From the NCBI GenBank assembly GCA_000497125.2, contig CM035319.1, positions 1,418,001 to 1,482,000 on the forward strand: a stretch of DNA of 64,000 nt. The letters are read 5' to 3'. A program made the translations under genes and the position numbers. The DNA comes from Spironucleus salmonicida (lineage: Eukaryota > Fornicata > Diplomonadida > Hexamitidae). Below are positions 1 through 12,000 of this stretch, piece after piece. Numbering within the stretch: position 1 is the stretch's first letter; each line of letters begins with the position of its first letter. Under the pieces are notes generated by a model, which was not told where the DNA came from, did not search any database, and saw only the letters and a program-made list of their open reading frames with translations.

Positions 1-213
1 TTATAAGATATTATATTAAAAATGATGCTAGGATTTCAATTTTCTAAAAGCTAGGGAAACAGTATACATTAATAAAATATCACACATTAGTAATTTGCTG
101 ATACTATTAACTTACTAGACAATTATGCAGAAACGTAAACCTTTTAATAAGAATTTACATCTGAGTAGAAAGAATAAATTAAAATCATTATAGATTAAAT
201 GAATATCTAGTGA
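1..213 (+). CDS. 3' end of an unrecognised gene (partial)
   Basis: Frame 1 is open from the first base of the window and ends at TGA 211-213, leaving the last 70 residues of a protein whose start lies to the left. TAA and TAG are used heavily as Gln. The visible tail is polar and glutamine-rich and looks helical; no domain is recognised. Two in-frame ATGs at 22-27 could make this a complete 63-residue protein, but the frame is also open upstream of them. Its stop lies 16 nt from the stop of the convergent dynein light chain gene. Confidence 0.55.
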
Positions 214-229
214 AATATTTATTATAATA

Positions 230-526
230 TCACCCTTTGAAAGCCAAAACTCCTAATAAACCGTAAGCCATATGTAATTTATGGTGGAGTTCATTATCAA
301 CTGCAAAACCATAAGCTGTTCCTACACATACATGGAAAGATTAACCAAATTTCTTATCTAACTAATCTTTTATGACTTTAGCACATTGTGACGGATCTGT
401 TGGAAATTTTTCGCATGCTGTAACGCAAAATTCTAATGCATCGACTCTTTCTTCTTCAGGCATATCACAATCGATGACCAATGGGTAGTTCATAGATTTT
501 AAATAATCATCTTCATCATCAGACAT
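230..526 (-). CDS. Dynein light chain, LC8/DYNLL type
   Basis: A 98-residue protein with the size and C-terminal core of the LC8 (DYNLL) family. Residues about 57-75 carry the family signature, a KKFG step, then FHVCVGTAYGFAV, where classical LC8 has a Trp-His-Cys-Ile-Val-Gly strand. LC8 proteins are homodimeric hubs that bind dynein intermediate chains and many other partners in the cytoplasm and axoneme. The acidic N-terminus and the strand substitutions suggest an axonemal paralogue rather than the most conserved LC8. Two Gln codons are TAG or TAA and the stop is TGA. It is divergent with the coiled-coil gene at 654, over a 127-bp AT-rich spacer. Confidence 0.85.
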
Positions 527-610
527 TTTGCGGAAGCGTAAAATTCGATAGATTAATATTTATATATAATAATATCCTTACTGAATAACTATATTCAAAT
601 TAATATATAT

Positions 611-624
611 AATTATATAATATT
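611..624. promoter_or_regulatory. Palindromic TTATATAA-type motif in a divergent spacer
   Basis: The spacer between the divergent genes starting at 526 (-) and 654 (+) contains AATTATATAATATT. The same near-palindromic TATA-like string recurs in other divergent spacers (41061-41074, 50067-50080, 52853-52868). It could be a core promoter or initiator working in both directions. In DNA this AT-rich such strings also arise by chance, so this is only a candidate. Confidence 0.25.
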
Positions 625-653
625 TATTGATTACCCAAAATTTAAATTATTTA

Positions 654-2762
654 ATGGATCTAGAAATTACAAAAAGAGACTAGCTGCTATAGAAAGCATC
701 TTAGTCCATTTAAATTTTATCAAAAGAGAATGAATCACTATAGAACATTTTGACTCAGCGCAATGATGAAATTATAAAATTGTAATAAAAAAATGCTAGA
801 GTTGAAACTGATTTAAATAGTTTACAGAAAGAATATAATGAATCCATGGTTAAATCAGCGAGATAGTTATAAAATACTGTTTCCTAGTCTGGTCTATTTA
901 CACCTTCAAATATCACTAATGATACAATGTATATTAACTAACTCAATTCCATTGACCTCAAAAATTAATAACAAACCTCATAGTATAAAAAGTAACTATA
1001 AACATAATTTGACGAGTAGTAGAAATTATTAGAGCAAAAGATTGATCTTTTAAAGCAGGAAAACAAGTCTATTAAACTTAATGAATAGAATCTTAGAAAA
1101 TTATTAGATGAATCTAATGACTAGGGTGGGAATTATAGAAAAGAAGTTAACTAAAATAATGATGAGCTTCGTAACCTTAGAGCTATTTAATCAGATTTTA
1201 AATTTTTAAGCGGAAAACATGATCAATTATAAGAATAATATACAAAGGTTTTTAATGATTTTTAGCAAGTGTTTTAAAATAATGAAAAACATGCAACAGA
1301 ATGTTAAAACTTAAGATTTTCTACATAATAGTTATAATAAGATTTGAAATAATATTAATAAAAGTCATCACAATTAGAAGTAGAACTAAATTCTGTATAG
1401 TAACTTAAATTTGAATTATAAACATAACATGATTTAGATGCTGTAAATATTCAGTCATCAGAAAGCTAAATTATTTAGTTATCATAAGAAAATAGTACTA
1501 TAAAGCTTAATCAAGCCAAGCTTAACGATGAAAATGAACGGTAACTTGCAGAAATAACATCGTAATTGTAGTAAATTTAAAATTATGAACTGTAATTAAA
1601 ATAATTAGAAAATAATATTAGAGATTAAACTTAAAAAGTTTAAAGTTAAATTATAGATGTTGATACTGGTAATTAGGCAAAAGAAGAATTAGTTAAATAG
1701 AAATCTATAATTTAAAGCTTATAATCGGAAAATAATAATTCTATTGAAAATTATAACTAAGTAAATTAACATTACTTCGAACTAAAGCAAAAATTTGAGT
1801 AATAATCGTTTCAATTATAGGAACAAGCCTTTTAATCTTAATAATACTAATAGTAAATTGATTCATTGAATGAGCTGAATATTAGAGATAAATCGACAAT
1901 TGATGCATTTATTGATAAAATTACAGAAACTGAATAATAGCTACAATAGATAAATATCTAAAAGTCATAAATAGCAGCTCAGTTAGAGTCTAATCAATAG
2001 GAATAGAAAACCAAAATAGAAACCTAATCAACTGAGTTAAATTAATATTAAACCAGAGTTCAAGCTTTTGATAACTAAATTAAAGAAAAAAATTAAAGAA
2101 TACTAGATTTAACAGAATAATCTTCTAATTTTGATATATAGTAAAAATTGTTACAAAGATTAATGTATGAAATAGCAACTGAATGTATGATAGATAACCC
2201 TATTGATAGCAATAGTCGTGAAAACTCATAGTTAATATTTTAGAAAATTGTTGGGGAAATTAAAAGTAAAAATTAATAAATTAAAGAAGCATAGTAACTT
2301 TTAAATGAATATTAAAATGCAACCGAATAAATAAACGAAAAAATATTAAAATAAGAATAACTATTAAAAATGGCTAGAGACGATATTGAAACACGAATTG
2401 CTAATGAAAATAGTTTAATAGCAAGTATAAATGAGCTATAAAAATAAGTTAATATATTGGACTAAGAGAATACAATTTTAAAATAAAAAATTGAAAATGA
2501 AGATTCTCATAAAAGCAAATTAAAATAATATGTTAATGATTGTAAACATAGAATTTAAAATTATGAAAATCAAAGCTCTGAATATTATTCATAATTAAAA
2601 TATAAAGAGGAGAATATTGATAAATAAGTATATAATTTATAAAAATCGGTTAGTTAAAACATAACTGAGTTTAGTCAAAGTATACTTTCAAAATTAAGAA
2701 ATGGTGATAAAGAGAGTGCAATCTCTGATATTCTTAAGCTTCATAAGACATTTATGATCTGA
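654..2762 (+). CDS. Long glutamine-rich coiled-coil protein
   Basis: A 702-residue frame from ATG 654 to TGA 2760. I scanned all TGA triplets in this stretch and none falls in frame before the stop; almost all lie in one other phase, as expected of coding sequence. The protein is almost entirely charged and glutamine-rich with Leu/Ile heptads, so it should be a long rod-like coiled coil, of the kind found in cytoskeletal, centrosomal or tethering proteins. No globular domain or transmembrane segment is visible. More than half of its Gln codons are TAA or TAG. It lies 75 nt upstream of the HECT gene on the same strand. Its function cannot be assigned. Confidence 0.85.
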
Positions 2763-2837
2763 GTGATTTACATTTTATTCATTTCCTCTTTATAAGTAAC
2801 ACTACAATATAATAATTTAATGATTTACCACTTCAAA

Positions 2838-5800
2838 ATGTCTAAAACTTAATAACTAGTTTACCCTACATATAGTTTTCAGAAACAGTAATTCATAGTA
2901 CCATAGCAAGGTATATCAATTGAATAAGTTTTGAATAATATATCTAAAGATAAATAGAAAATTAATGCTTCAATTCAAGCTCTACTCCAAGCTGCAGTAC
3001 AATATTTTGTTCCTAGTAATTTGAATAACCTTTTGTTTGCGATGACATAGTCAAATGAAGTGTATGATCTCAATATCAAACCACTTAATTATTTTATCAA
3101 TATTCTCTACTTGTAGTAAATAATTTAAACTTAATTCAAGTTATTGAATGAGAGGAGCTACGATCATGAATATACTATATAGCTATCGTTTATACTTGTA
3201 AATGAAGATTTTGACAAATTAGCATCATACATAGAATAGAATTTAGGAAAAATAAAAAATAAAGATAAAACTTTACATGATTAATTTTAGTAGTTATTAC
3301 TATCAATATAAGCTAAATAAGATTTTGTGATTAGTTTTGATATTGAATAAATAATTTCTAAAACAACAGGAGTCTACACTTTTAACTGTATTAAAAATAC
3401 AATGAAGTATAATCTAAATAGATTATCTGAAAACCTTTATATAGCTACGTAATTTATGAAATCTGAATATTTTTTAAACTATGTCTAAAAAGTTAAGGTC
3501 AATATTTAAGCTTTATCTCCTTAAGTTTCTTAATTTTAGCCGTAAATCCCAGATATATAATTATTAACAGACGTAGCTAATGAAATTCTTAGAATATCTG
3601 GAATTCCATTAGATAATTCTGTTTAGTTAATTAAGTTATTAGCAATTCGAGAATTGGGACAAGACTTAACATTTTTTAAAGATGGTTATTATACATTAGT
3701 CACACCTTAGCAGTTGGTTATATTACTGATTGACACAAGGGATAAAAAATAATAATTTAAGAACCCTAATTCATATTCTTTAATTTATATCAATTAATAA
3801 CCATTTTATTAACTGTTTTTTGATATTCCAAAAGATTTTGAACCTGTATCATAACTATCCCAATATCATTAAAGGTTGATGATATCATTTTTAGAATATC
3901 TTTAAAAGGTTTCTGAAGACTATTATGATTCAATACCTCATAGAGTTTTATTTATTCATTCATTTTCTACTAATAATATTCTTGTTAAAATACCAGCTGA
4001 AGCCGATAAATCCTGTGAATTCTTAATTCCTGCAGTTCCTTTAGGTAGAATAGAACTATAAGATCTGCCACCCTTACTTCTTTTTATTCATTCAAATTTA
4101 AAAATGGATTATGTAATGTAATTTATATTAATGTAAGTTATATCTGCAGGATTATTATTAGTGGAGCCATTATCTTCTTAAGTAGAATAAGTAATATAAT
4201 TAGGAGAGGTTTTAGGTGAAGATGCTAATAAATATAAACACATGCTAAGTCTAACAGATAAAATTGTTACATTAATTAAACTTATTTCTAGATCTGCATA
4301 GACTCCATAGTTATTGTATTTCTGTGTATCCAAAAATAATATTATGAATGAATAAATATTAGCAATATTTACAATTCTTAAATGTGGATTTTTAAGTCTT
4401 AAACATTTGACTTTGAAAAAAGTTTTAGAATTTTAATTAAATCATTATGAATTTATTAGATTTGATAGATAAACTATATGGTAAACATTTTTATAACATA
4501 TGTAAATATTTGTGAAACCTGATACTTAATCTGTCCTCAAATCTCCAATAGATTAATTGCCTTTACGTGACTATTTGTGTAAAAAAATGCCTAATCTAGT
4601 AGCATTTTTGGAGTCTTATGAGTTACCATACTTTGGTAATACAGAAAAACCAGCAGAATTATGTGGTTAATCATCCACTAGTACATTGATTGGAGACCTT
4701 AAGCCAGAGTTGGCTAAAAATAGACTTATTGCATTAATTCATGAATTGCAGCACCACCCAAGGCATAGCTATTTATCTGAAATAGATTCAGATATACCAT
4801 TTTTACCTTAGATCTTGGCAGATGCTACTAGTATCACTCCTCTTTCTGCAGCTATTAGATTCCATTATAAAAATTAACAAGGAGTAGATGCAGGTGGCAT
4901 GTGGAGAACTACACTTACAATACTTTTTGATGATTTATTAAGTGAATTGCCAATAACGAATGATGTCCTATTTGAAATTAAGAAGGCTGAAAAGTTTGGT
5001 AACAGGGACCTACACTTCGATGAACTCAATGAAGATAATCCAAATAGCCCAAGTTTATTGAAAGTTATAAATCTTAATTAAAAGACAATATTAGTACCTC
5101 ACTATAACGGTTATAACTGTCAAACTTCTTCTTCAATCTATCCTAGATTAACTGATAAAAGATCATGTTTATATTATTTAGGAAGAATATTTTCATTTTG
5201 TTTAATATATAGTGGAAGAATGCCGGATTTTTTACATTAAAATTTTTGGAAATCCTTGGTTGGAGGACGCTTATTTTTTGATGATGAGGTGATAAGAAAA
5301 TATTAGAGCAGATACGAAACAGACCCTATGTTTAAGATTAATGGAACGAAACCTTATTAAGAATTACTTTATCCTCTTACAATGGAAGAAATTTAGACGT
5401 ATTACAAAGAATATTATTAAATTTGGATGACTGCTAGCAAAGGAGAGGAAACTGATTTAGATATGCTAGGAGTTCATCCAAAAATTGTTGAGGAATTATA
5501 AAAGCAAGGTATTAATTTGGGAGTTTAGGATAATATCAAAAAGTATGCTAAGTTAGCATTCAAATAACTATCGTCTGGTTAGTCTTTAGGAAAAGCATAC
5601 TCAGAGTTTAGAAACGGTTTCAGACATCCATTTGCTACATCGATGGTAACACCTGTGGCTTTAGAACTATAAGTAATGGCGTAGTAAATTGATATCTGCT
5701 TTGATATAATTTCCTGGTAAGACTTATCAGAGTTAATGACTTTTGTACCTGCAGATGAAGAATATATTAACAGAGAGGAGATTGTTTCTTCTCTTATTTC

Positions 5801-6170
5801 TAGAAATATAGCATAGATTGAACTAGAACAAGAATTAGTTGATGAAAAAATCAAAATATTAAATAGTTTTAAAAAACTTTTAACAGATTCATAATTTTTC
5901 AGTCATAAAGAACTATTAGAGTTTGTATTTGCTAGCACTGGATAACGTAGCTTGAGAGGTACGGAACTTACCTTTATGTTTATCAAGCCTTCTAAAGAAA
6001 ATAAGCTCGCAAATGGCTAGTACGAGAGAAGATTAATTTAATTCCATACCTGCTTTAATTAAGCAGATATTCCTTTAGGATACTCTTTACAGCTTTCTGA
6101 AGATGAGCTGAAAGATTATATAAAAACATGCGTTTCTTCTGCTTTAGAAAATGGTTTTGCTATTATGTGA
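2838..6170 (+). CDS. HECT-domain E3 ubiquitin ligase
   Basis: An 1110-residue protein with a C-terminal HECT domain from roughly residue 670 to the end. Landmarks are the QGVDAGGMWRT segment near residue 680 (canonical GIDAGG-x-REW), the RFHY element just before it, an RGTELTF strand, and FHTCFN carrying the catalytic cysteine, Cys1072, 39 residues from the C-terminus, as in other HECT ligases. HECT enzymes accept ubiquitin on this cysteine and pass it to the substrate. The long N-terminal part is alpha-helical and unrecognised, so the substrate is unknown. The stop is TGA 6168-6170. Confidence 0.9.
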
Positions 6171-6306
6171 TCAATTTATTATATTATTATATAATAATTT
6201 TACTACTTTATTAATGTAAAACAAAAATCACTTATCTGATTTCCTATTATAGCTTATTTTTGATGTACCAGCTGTTAACAACTCACATTATTAAATTGGT
6301 TTTAAT

Positions 6307-6645
6307 ATGGGAATGAGAATTGCTATTTTTATCTCTGCGTCTTTAAAATATCCACAAAACGATAACGAGCTTACTAGCTTTGCATCTTCTATATTGTAAC
6401 AGCTAGACCCAGCCAAATCAGTATTAATCGTATTTATTGAGGACAAAACTGAAGTAAACAGGTATTCGACTGCCTTCAAATCCCTGCCAATTTACAGCAC
6501 CTTAGACGCTCAGTAGCAGCTCATTTTTGCCACATTTTTAACTGGTATTCTAGACGGGTCCTTGTATCAGTTTCGCGTAACTGCGAACGCGCAATTTCAG
6601 CAGAAAGGTGCTGATTTCTAGTTCAATGTGAACTTAAACGAATGA
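6307..6645 (+). CDS. Small protein of unknown function
   Basis: A 112-residue frame, ATG 6307 to TGA 6643. The protein is mixed hydrophobic and polar with alternating beta-like segments, no signal peptide and no cysteine-rich motif; it is not recognised. The second half is clearly GC-richer than the first and uses mostly CAG/CAA for Gln, anticipating the GC-rich gene that follows on the other strand. Its stop codon is one nucleotide from the stop of that convergent gene. Confidence 0.6.
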
Positions 6646-6646
6646 G

Positions 6647-7438
6647 TCACTTTTTGATATTCAGTTTCTTGAACAGCTTCGCCTGATCATTTTTGTCGCT
6701 CGGCAGGTGGTCCTCCCCGTGTAATGCCGCCTGGCCTTTGTCAAAGGTCCGGAAGTCGCACAGAGGGCACTGCGTTTCGCGCTCGCGCGTGCCGCGCAAG
6801 AACTGTCGGTGCTCCTGGACGTGCATCAGAAAGTCGAAGAGGGTGTGGAAGTAGATGTCCTGGAACAGCTCGCCCGCGCTTCCCTCCTTGCTGTAGATTT
6901 CCTCGAAGCAGAAGTGGCAGCGATATCTGAAACTATCCGTATTGCAGTGTATTTCAACGTGCGCGTCCATCGCATTTTGCTCACGGAAAACGCAGAAACA
7001 GCCGGGGGCCCTGCACTGCTCATTGAGCTCCATTTTCATCGTGCTGAACTTGTAGACCAGCGACTGTTTCAGCTCCTGGACCTGGATTCCGCGGTCCAGC
7101 TTGTTCTCACGCAGATGCTGGTCCAAGTTCACCTGCGCCTGGTTGCCGAACGCGTCGTCGTAGGACACCAGCACGCGCGAGAACTCCCGCAGGTCGTTGC
7201 AGGTGACCGCGTGGATCGCGCGGCCAAAGAAGTTTGCGCGGCGGTCGGAGGCCTGGATTGCGCGCTGGAGCAGCGCGATTTGTTTCTTAAACGCAAGGTC
7301 CGAAACGACCGCATTTGGGCCTAAGAAATGCAGCGGGAGCGCAGTGAATTTTTGCTTCGAATGTGACTGGTTTTTGAGCACATCGAGGAAAAATGTCGAA
7401 ATAGGGAGGTTCAGCGGAGGCAGGATTGGCGGTTCCAT
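6647..7438 (-). CDS. C2H2-type zinc-finger protein, GC-rich gene
   Basis: A 263-residue protein with three C2H2-like zinc modules in its C-terminal half: C142/C147 with H160/H164, C174/C177 with H206/H210 (a long loop), and C224/C227 with H240/H244. The N-terminal 140 residues are unrecognised. Such fingers usually bind nucleic acid or protein. The gene is strikingly GC-rich compared with its neighbours and uses only CAA/CAG for about 22 Gln residues. The frame is therefore open in the standard code too, yet it ends in TGA. Long open frames on the opposite strand (6724-7454) are shadows of its composition. Recent transfer, a GC-biased patch, or strong codon selection are all possible. Confidence 0.8.
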   Translation of the reverse strand: MEPPILPPLNLPISTFFLDVLKNQSHSKQKFTALPLHFLGPNAVVSDLAFKKQIALLQRAIQASDRRANFFGRAIHAVTCNDLREFSRVLVSYDDAFGNQAQVNLDQHLRENKLDRGIQVQELKQSLVYKFSTMKMELNEQCRAPGCFCVFREQNAMDAHVEIHCNTDSFRYRCHFCFEEIYSKEGSAGELFQDIYFHTLFDFLMHVQEHRQFLRGTRERETQCPLCDFRTFDKGQAALHGEDHLPSDKNDQAKLFKKLNIKK

Positions 7439-7583
7439 GTTTGGGGCGATATAGGTTTTACTGTATAATAATCTAAATTAAAAATTTATTAAATTAATAT
7501 AGTAATATATGATAGTATATTATATTGATAATTTATCTTAATTAATAACCATAAGATAAAAATAGTCAATGTTCTTAATTCAC

Positions 7584-8930
7584 TCAATAAAAGATAATAA
7601 TGACCAAAGCGCTGATAAAGCTAGCTACAACATTCACTGCGCCATTGCTGAAGAAATTAATCCCTCCTATTGAGACTGAGCCGTCAATCGGGGTAGTAAC
7701 CACGCCATTGTCGTATTCACCACTATATTACAAATACATTCCAATTAAGGAATCGGAATAAGAACCAATAATTGCAGCAAAAAATATCCACCAAAACTCT
7801 CTCATCCCTTTATAATCAACAAATACGCACATGCAAATAATAAGCGCCCCAATAAATCCAGATAATGTCCCTTCAATGCTAATTCCTCCATTAATTCCAG
7901 TTTTAACTTACCTAAATGTAATGGGATGATATGTCCTATTTGATAGTACACAACCAAGATCTGAACCAAACGTGTCGGTTAAACACTCTGCTGATGCAGC
8001 TACACTGGCAGTGATAAATTTCTCATTTTTAGTAATTAAGTAAAATATTAAACAAATGATGCTTGCAATTGAATTATCAAAAGCTTGCCAAGCACTTCTA
8101 CCCAATTTTAATTCAGTAGAAATTGTCTTCTCAATCTACAATCTTTTTTATTTCCTAAATTAACTTGCAATTACTCCTAGTATTCCAAATCCGAAAAATG
8201 CAAGCAGAGCTTTGTATGAAACATATAAATGGAATGCTAAAATAAAAATAGATATTATAGCTCCATTTTTAGTTAATTTGCGCTTTATCATTAAAAATGA
8301 AGAAATATGAATTAAAATAGTCATAATAAAAACCTTATATGGAGAGTAAAATGACAAATATGTTAGTAAAGTAATTGTAAAATTATCTGATATTGCAGGT
8401 ATAGACTCACCTAAACATGCTACTAATGCGGAAAATATATTAATATCACCATAAAACCATTGACAAATAATGGTCCCGAACAATGTTAAAAATACACCTA
8501 ATATAGTTTTCTACGGATTTGATGGCAGTGCTTTGCTTTTAAAATAAGTAGAAAATCCAGCAAGTCCATCACCACCAATTAATGCACATAGTGACATGCC
8601 AAATTTATGGTCACATTTAAAAATTGGATAAGCAATTACTAAAGCAAAATATGTTATAATTTCAAATGGGTAAGGCTTGTTATTTTTAGAGAGCAAAATC
8701 GGAACAAATATAAAATTAGGTATTATTAAACAAATAAGATAAATAAATAACCCTATTCCAGGATACAGTGCTGAAATTAATGGACATTATTCCGGATTAA
8801 CAAAATAATTAATGAAAACAAATCCTGTAACTATATGAGTTATTTTTCTAATATATCTTTATGGAAGCATTATAACACTAATTGATAAAACTATAATCAT
8901 TAAACCAGCGGATATAAATTATTTATTCAT
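7584..8930 (-). CDS. Fused phytol-kinase-like / TMEM19 (VTE6)-like membrane protein
   Basis: A 448-residue, very hydrophobic polytopic membrane protein. Residues 1-250 resemble the phytol/dolichol kinase (VTE5/SEC59) family: an RKITH segment near residue 27 and LIGGDGLAGF near residue 120, followed by a KT-x-LG motif, matching the nucleotide-binding glycine-aspartate region. Residues about 270-448 resemble the TMEM19/DUF92 (VTE6) family: AASAECLTDTFGSDLG in place of the ADTwasElG signature, then NGGISIEGTLSG. In plants these two activities phosphorylate phytol and then phytyl phosphate in consecutive steps; here they appear joined in one chain. The substrate in this organism is unknown, and another prenol is likely. 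Stop TGA at 7584-7586. Confidence 0.65.
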
Positions 8931-9086
8931 TTTTGTTATATTAAAATAAATATATTATAATAACGATCAAGATAATTTATAATTTCTAAAATAATACAAA
9001 TTAACTAAGACTCAGTAATATAATGTTATGAAAATTAATAATTATTAAAATATACATATATAATAAATAAAACTCAATGCAGGTTA

Positions 9087-12000
9087 TCATTTATTAGAAT
9101 CTCTACAGCTTTCAGAATTTGTTGCTTATCCACCATGACCAGTAGCACTTAATATTTATTACACACATATTTACTAATTAGAAATGAAGTAGTCAAAATC
9201 CACATATTCCGAAGTAAATTCAATAGCCTTCCCTATATTAACTTCCATTTAACTTATAACATCGTATAAATGACCTTAAAATTCAGCTTTTCCATAGCTA
9301 ATAATATCAAAAACTAACTAACTTACAGCTACAGAATTTAATCTAGCATTAGACTAAACTGTGTCTGCTTCTTTAGGTACTTTTCCAAAAGCATCAAATC
9401 TGCAAAGTTTATGACCTAAAAGGGATCCGATAACATTACCATATGCAATACCCACACGAAGTGATACCAAATTTTCAAATTATGGATGCATTTTTCTCAT
9501 TGTCTCTTTACAGTCATGAATAAATCCCAGTCCTACTGCTAAAAGAATAACTATTGCATCATACGACTTTCTTAATTCTGATGGAGTTTTAAATAACTTT
9601 TATAAATGCGCAGGTAATTATTTTTCAAATGTTGCTTTTTCTTTGTAGTCTTAAGTATATATCTTTAAAGTACATGGCAATGACATTAGTTCATAAGAAT
9701 CACCAGAAATTTTAATTTAAATTAAATTTTTGGCTTTTGAGATTCTGGTATCAAATTTATGGAATAAATTATCTAAAAAGCTCATCATCTATTCGACAGT
9801 TATTGATGTTGAAAATTATGTGAAATTTGCAATATCAAGATTTAAATAAGCTACATTATCAAAATTAATAACGGGCCGTGTTTATGTTAAATTTTTTGTG
9901 TTTGGTAGAGACAAGTAGTCATTGAATTTTCGATATAATTTTACTGATATATCTTAATTTTTTTCCTCAGATAGTATAGATTAAGATTGATATTTTAGTA
10001 GTTTTTTATTATTTTCTTTAATTCCCATATTTTTTAATAATAATAAAGTATCTTAGTACTTATGTAAAAATGGAAAAGAGTGTAGTAATCTTTTTAATAG
10101 TTCTGGTGATGACGTAGCTAATAATGAATCTATAGTGATATGTGGCAATACTGATCTTAGTAATTATCTTCCGTTGTTAATTTGTTAAATAGCCTTAATA
10201 TTAATCAAAATGTTTCCAAAATATAATTTAATGAGTGGAAATAATGCAACTACAATAATTAAATAAACAACAAACATAAAAGATGCTAAGAATGTTTCTT
10301 TCTGTAAAAACACTACTAAAAATATGAAAATAAACATTGTTGTCACACTAAATGTTCTGGATATAAAAAATTATGGCATTGTAATGAATGAAAATTAAGA
10401 TATAATAAAGACAAGTATTTATAATATCTGAAGTGTTAATAATGAAATTTGAAGGTTATTAGAAAGGTAAACATTAATGTTTTAATTTAAAATAATGTAC
10501 GATTTTACGCAAAATAGTGCAAAAAACCCTAATAAATTATAGAAGTAAATTTGGCCAACACTTTTAACTTAATCATAAGATTTAATATTCTAGAATACAT
10601 TTTTCTTCTTTTGCTTTCTAATAGTTAACATTAACTGTGTTATTATAGATATGTTTGTGATTAGTATTATCATTTAAAAATATTATGGGTAATAAAGTGC
10701 ATTTTATAGACTAACTTCAATAAACATTATTTAAATTTTTGTATTGACTATATGTGAATTCATAATAATTAAAATTTCTGTAAAAGTAGAAAATGCTAAA
10801 AATAACGTGGTAATAAAAAACATCCACTGATTAGTAGACTGAATATTAATTAATAAATATGATTTGTTCTTAGAATACTATTTTTAAATTTCTGAACTAA
10901 GTGAACTAATAAGTGCAATAAATTTTAAAAATCTCTAAATCATAACTGAATTATACTAACGATCGTACGAAAAAAATAATCTTTCAAATACTTGATCAAC
11001 AGGATACTCATCACCAAAAACTTCTTAGTCTTTATTAACTTCAACATTATCTTTGGAATTATTCTGCATATTAAAAATAGGTTATTAATCCACTGGAAAT
11101 TAATACTCTTAACTGATACTCTCTGCACTAGGTTAAATTTTGATTGTGCTGGTATTAATTTCCCCTTCTAGTTAAAGTTACTCGCCAAATTTAGTTGATA
11201 AATTTACAGCAGGTTAAAAAAATGAATCTTCAAACTCAGATTAAAGCGAGTCATTTAGATGCATTGTGACAACCCCACTAAAGCTTTATGATTAATCTTC
11301 TAAAACTTCTTCATTAAATTTTTCTTGGATACAAATTTAGTCTCTTTTGAGATTAGTAAGTCTAGCCATTTCAAGGAAGTTATTAAATTAAGGTTTTAAA
11401 GCTGATGTTGGGGTATCCTGGTTTATACTCAATTAATTACTGGAATATTTTCCTGCTAATATATTACTATTCTTTTTTATAATTTCTAAATCTTCAGAAG
11501 AGGATTGGCATGATTCTTATAAATTTTAGACTTTTGTCATACCTTAAGGATCCTCATCAAGCTAAAGTTATCTATCAGCTATCATGGGAAAATTACTATT
11601 AAAAAAACAATCTGAAAAATTAGCATATTAGACTGAAATTGATGAGGGTAATTTGAATGTTGATTTTTTAGTTAATATAACACTTAATGCTGATTCAACT
11701 GGAGAGTCTTTATTAAGCATTTGCTCTAGCTCTTTAGATTAAAATGAAAATTATAATAAATCTAACAAAGAATTATTGGACTATGTAAATGATTATTACT
11801 GAACAATATTAATTAAATCATAATCATCGTTAAAATCATTTTCATCTACACTGCCTGAAAAATAATTAGTGATTAAATCTAAGTCTTATTCATCGGGTGA
11901 AGTTTATTGATGAGTAACCATTACATCATGGGTGAATGGGATATATGCTTTTTTAAATGCTATATAAATCATTTCGATAAATTATTTTTCTTTAAAAATT

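Noticed and set aside
838-1032. Short frames ending at TAA or TAG, as standard-code genes
   Set aside because: With UGA as the only stop they are internal or out-of-frame pieces of longer genes; this one lies in a different frame within the 702-residue coiled-coil gene.
6724-7454. Long plus-strand open frames (6809-7324 and others) over the zinc-finger gene
   Set aside because: They are antisense shadows of a GC-rich gene whose minus-strand product has ordered zinc ligands; the plus frames have no recognisable composition or motif.
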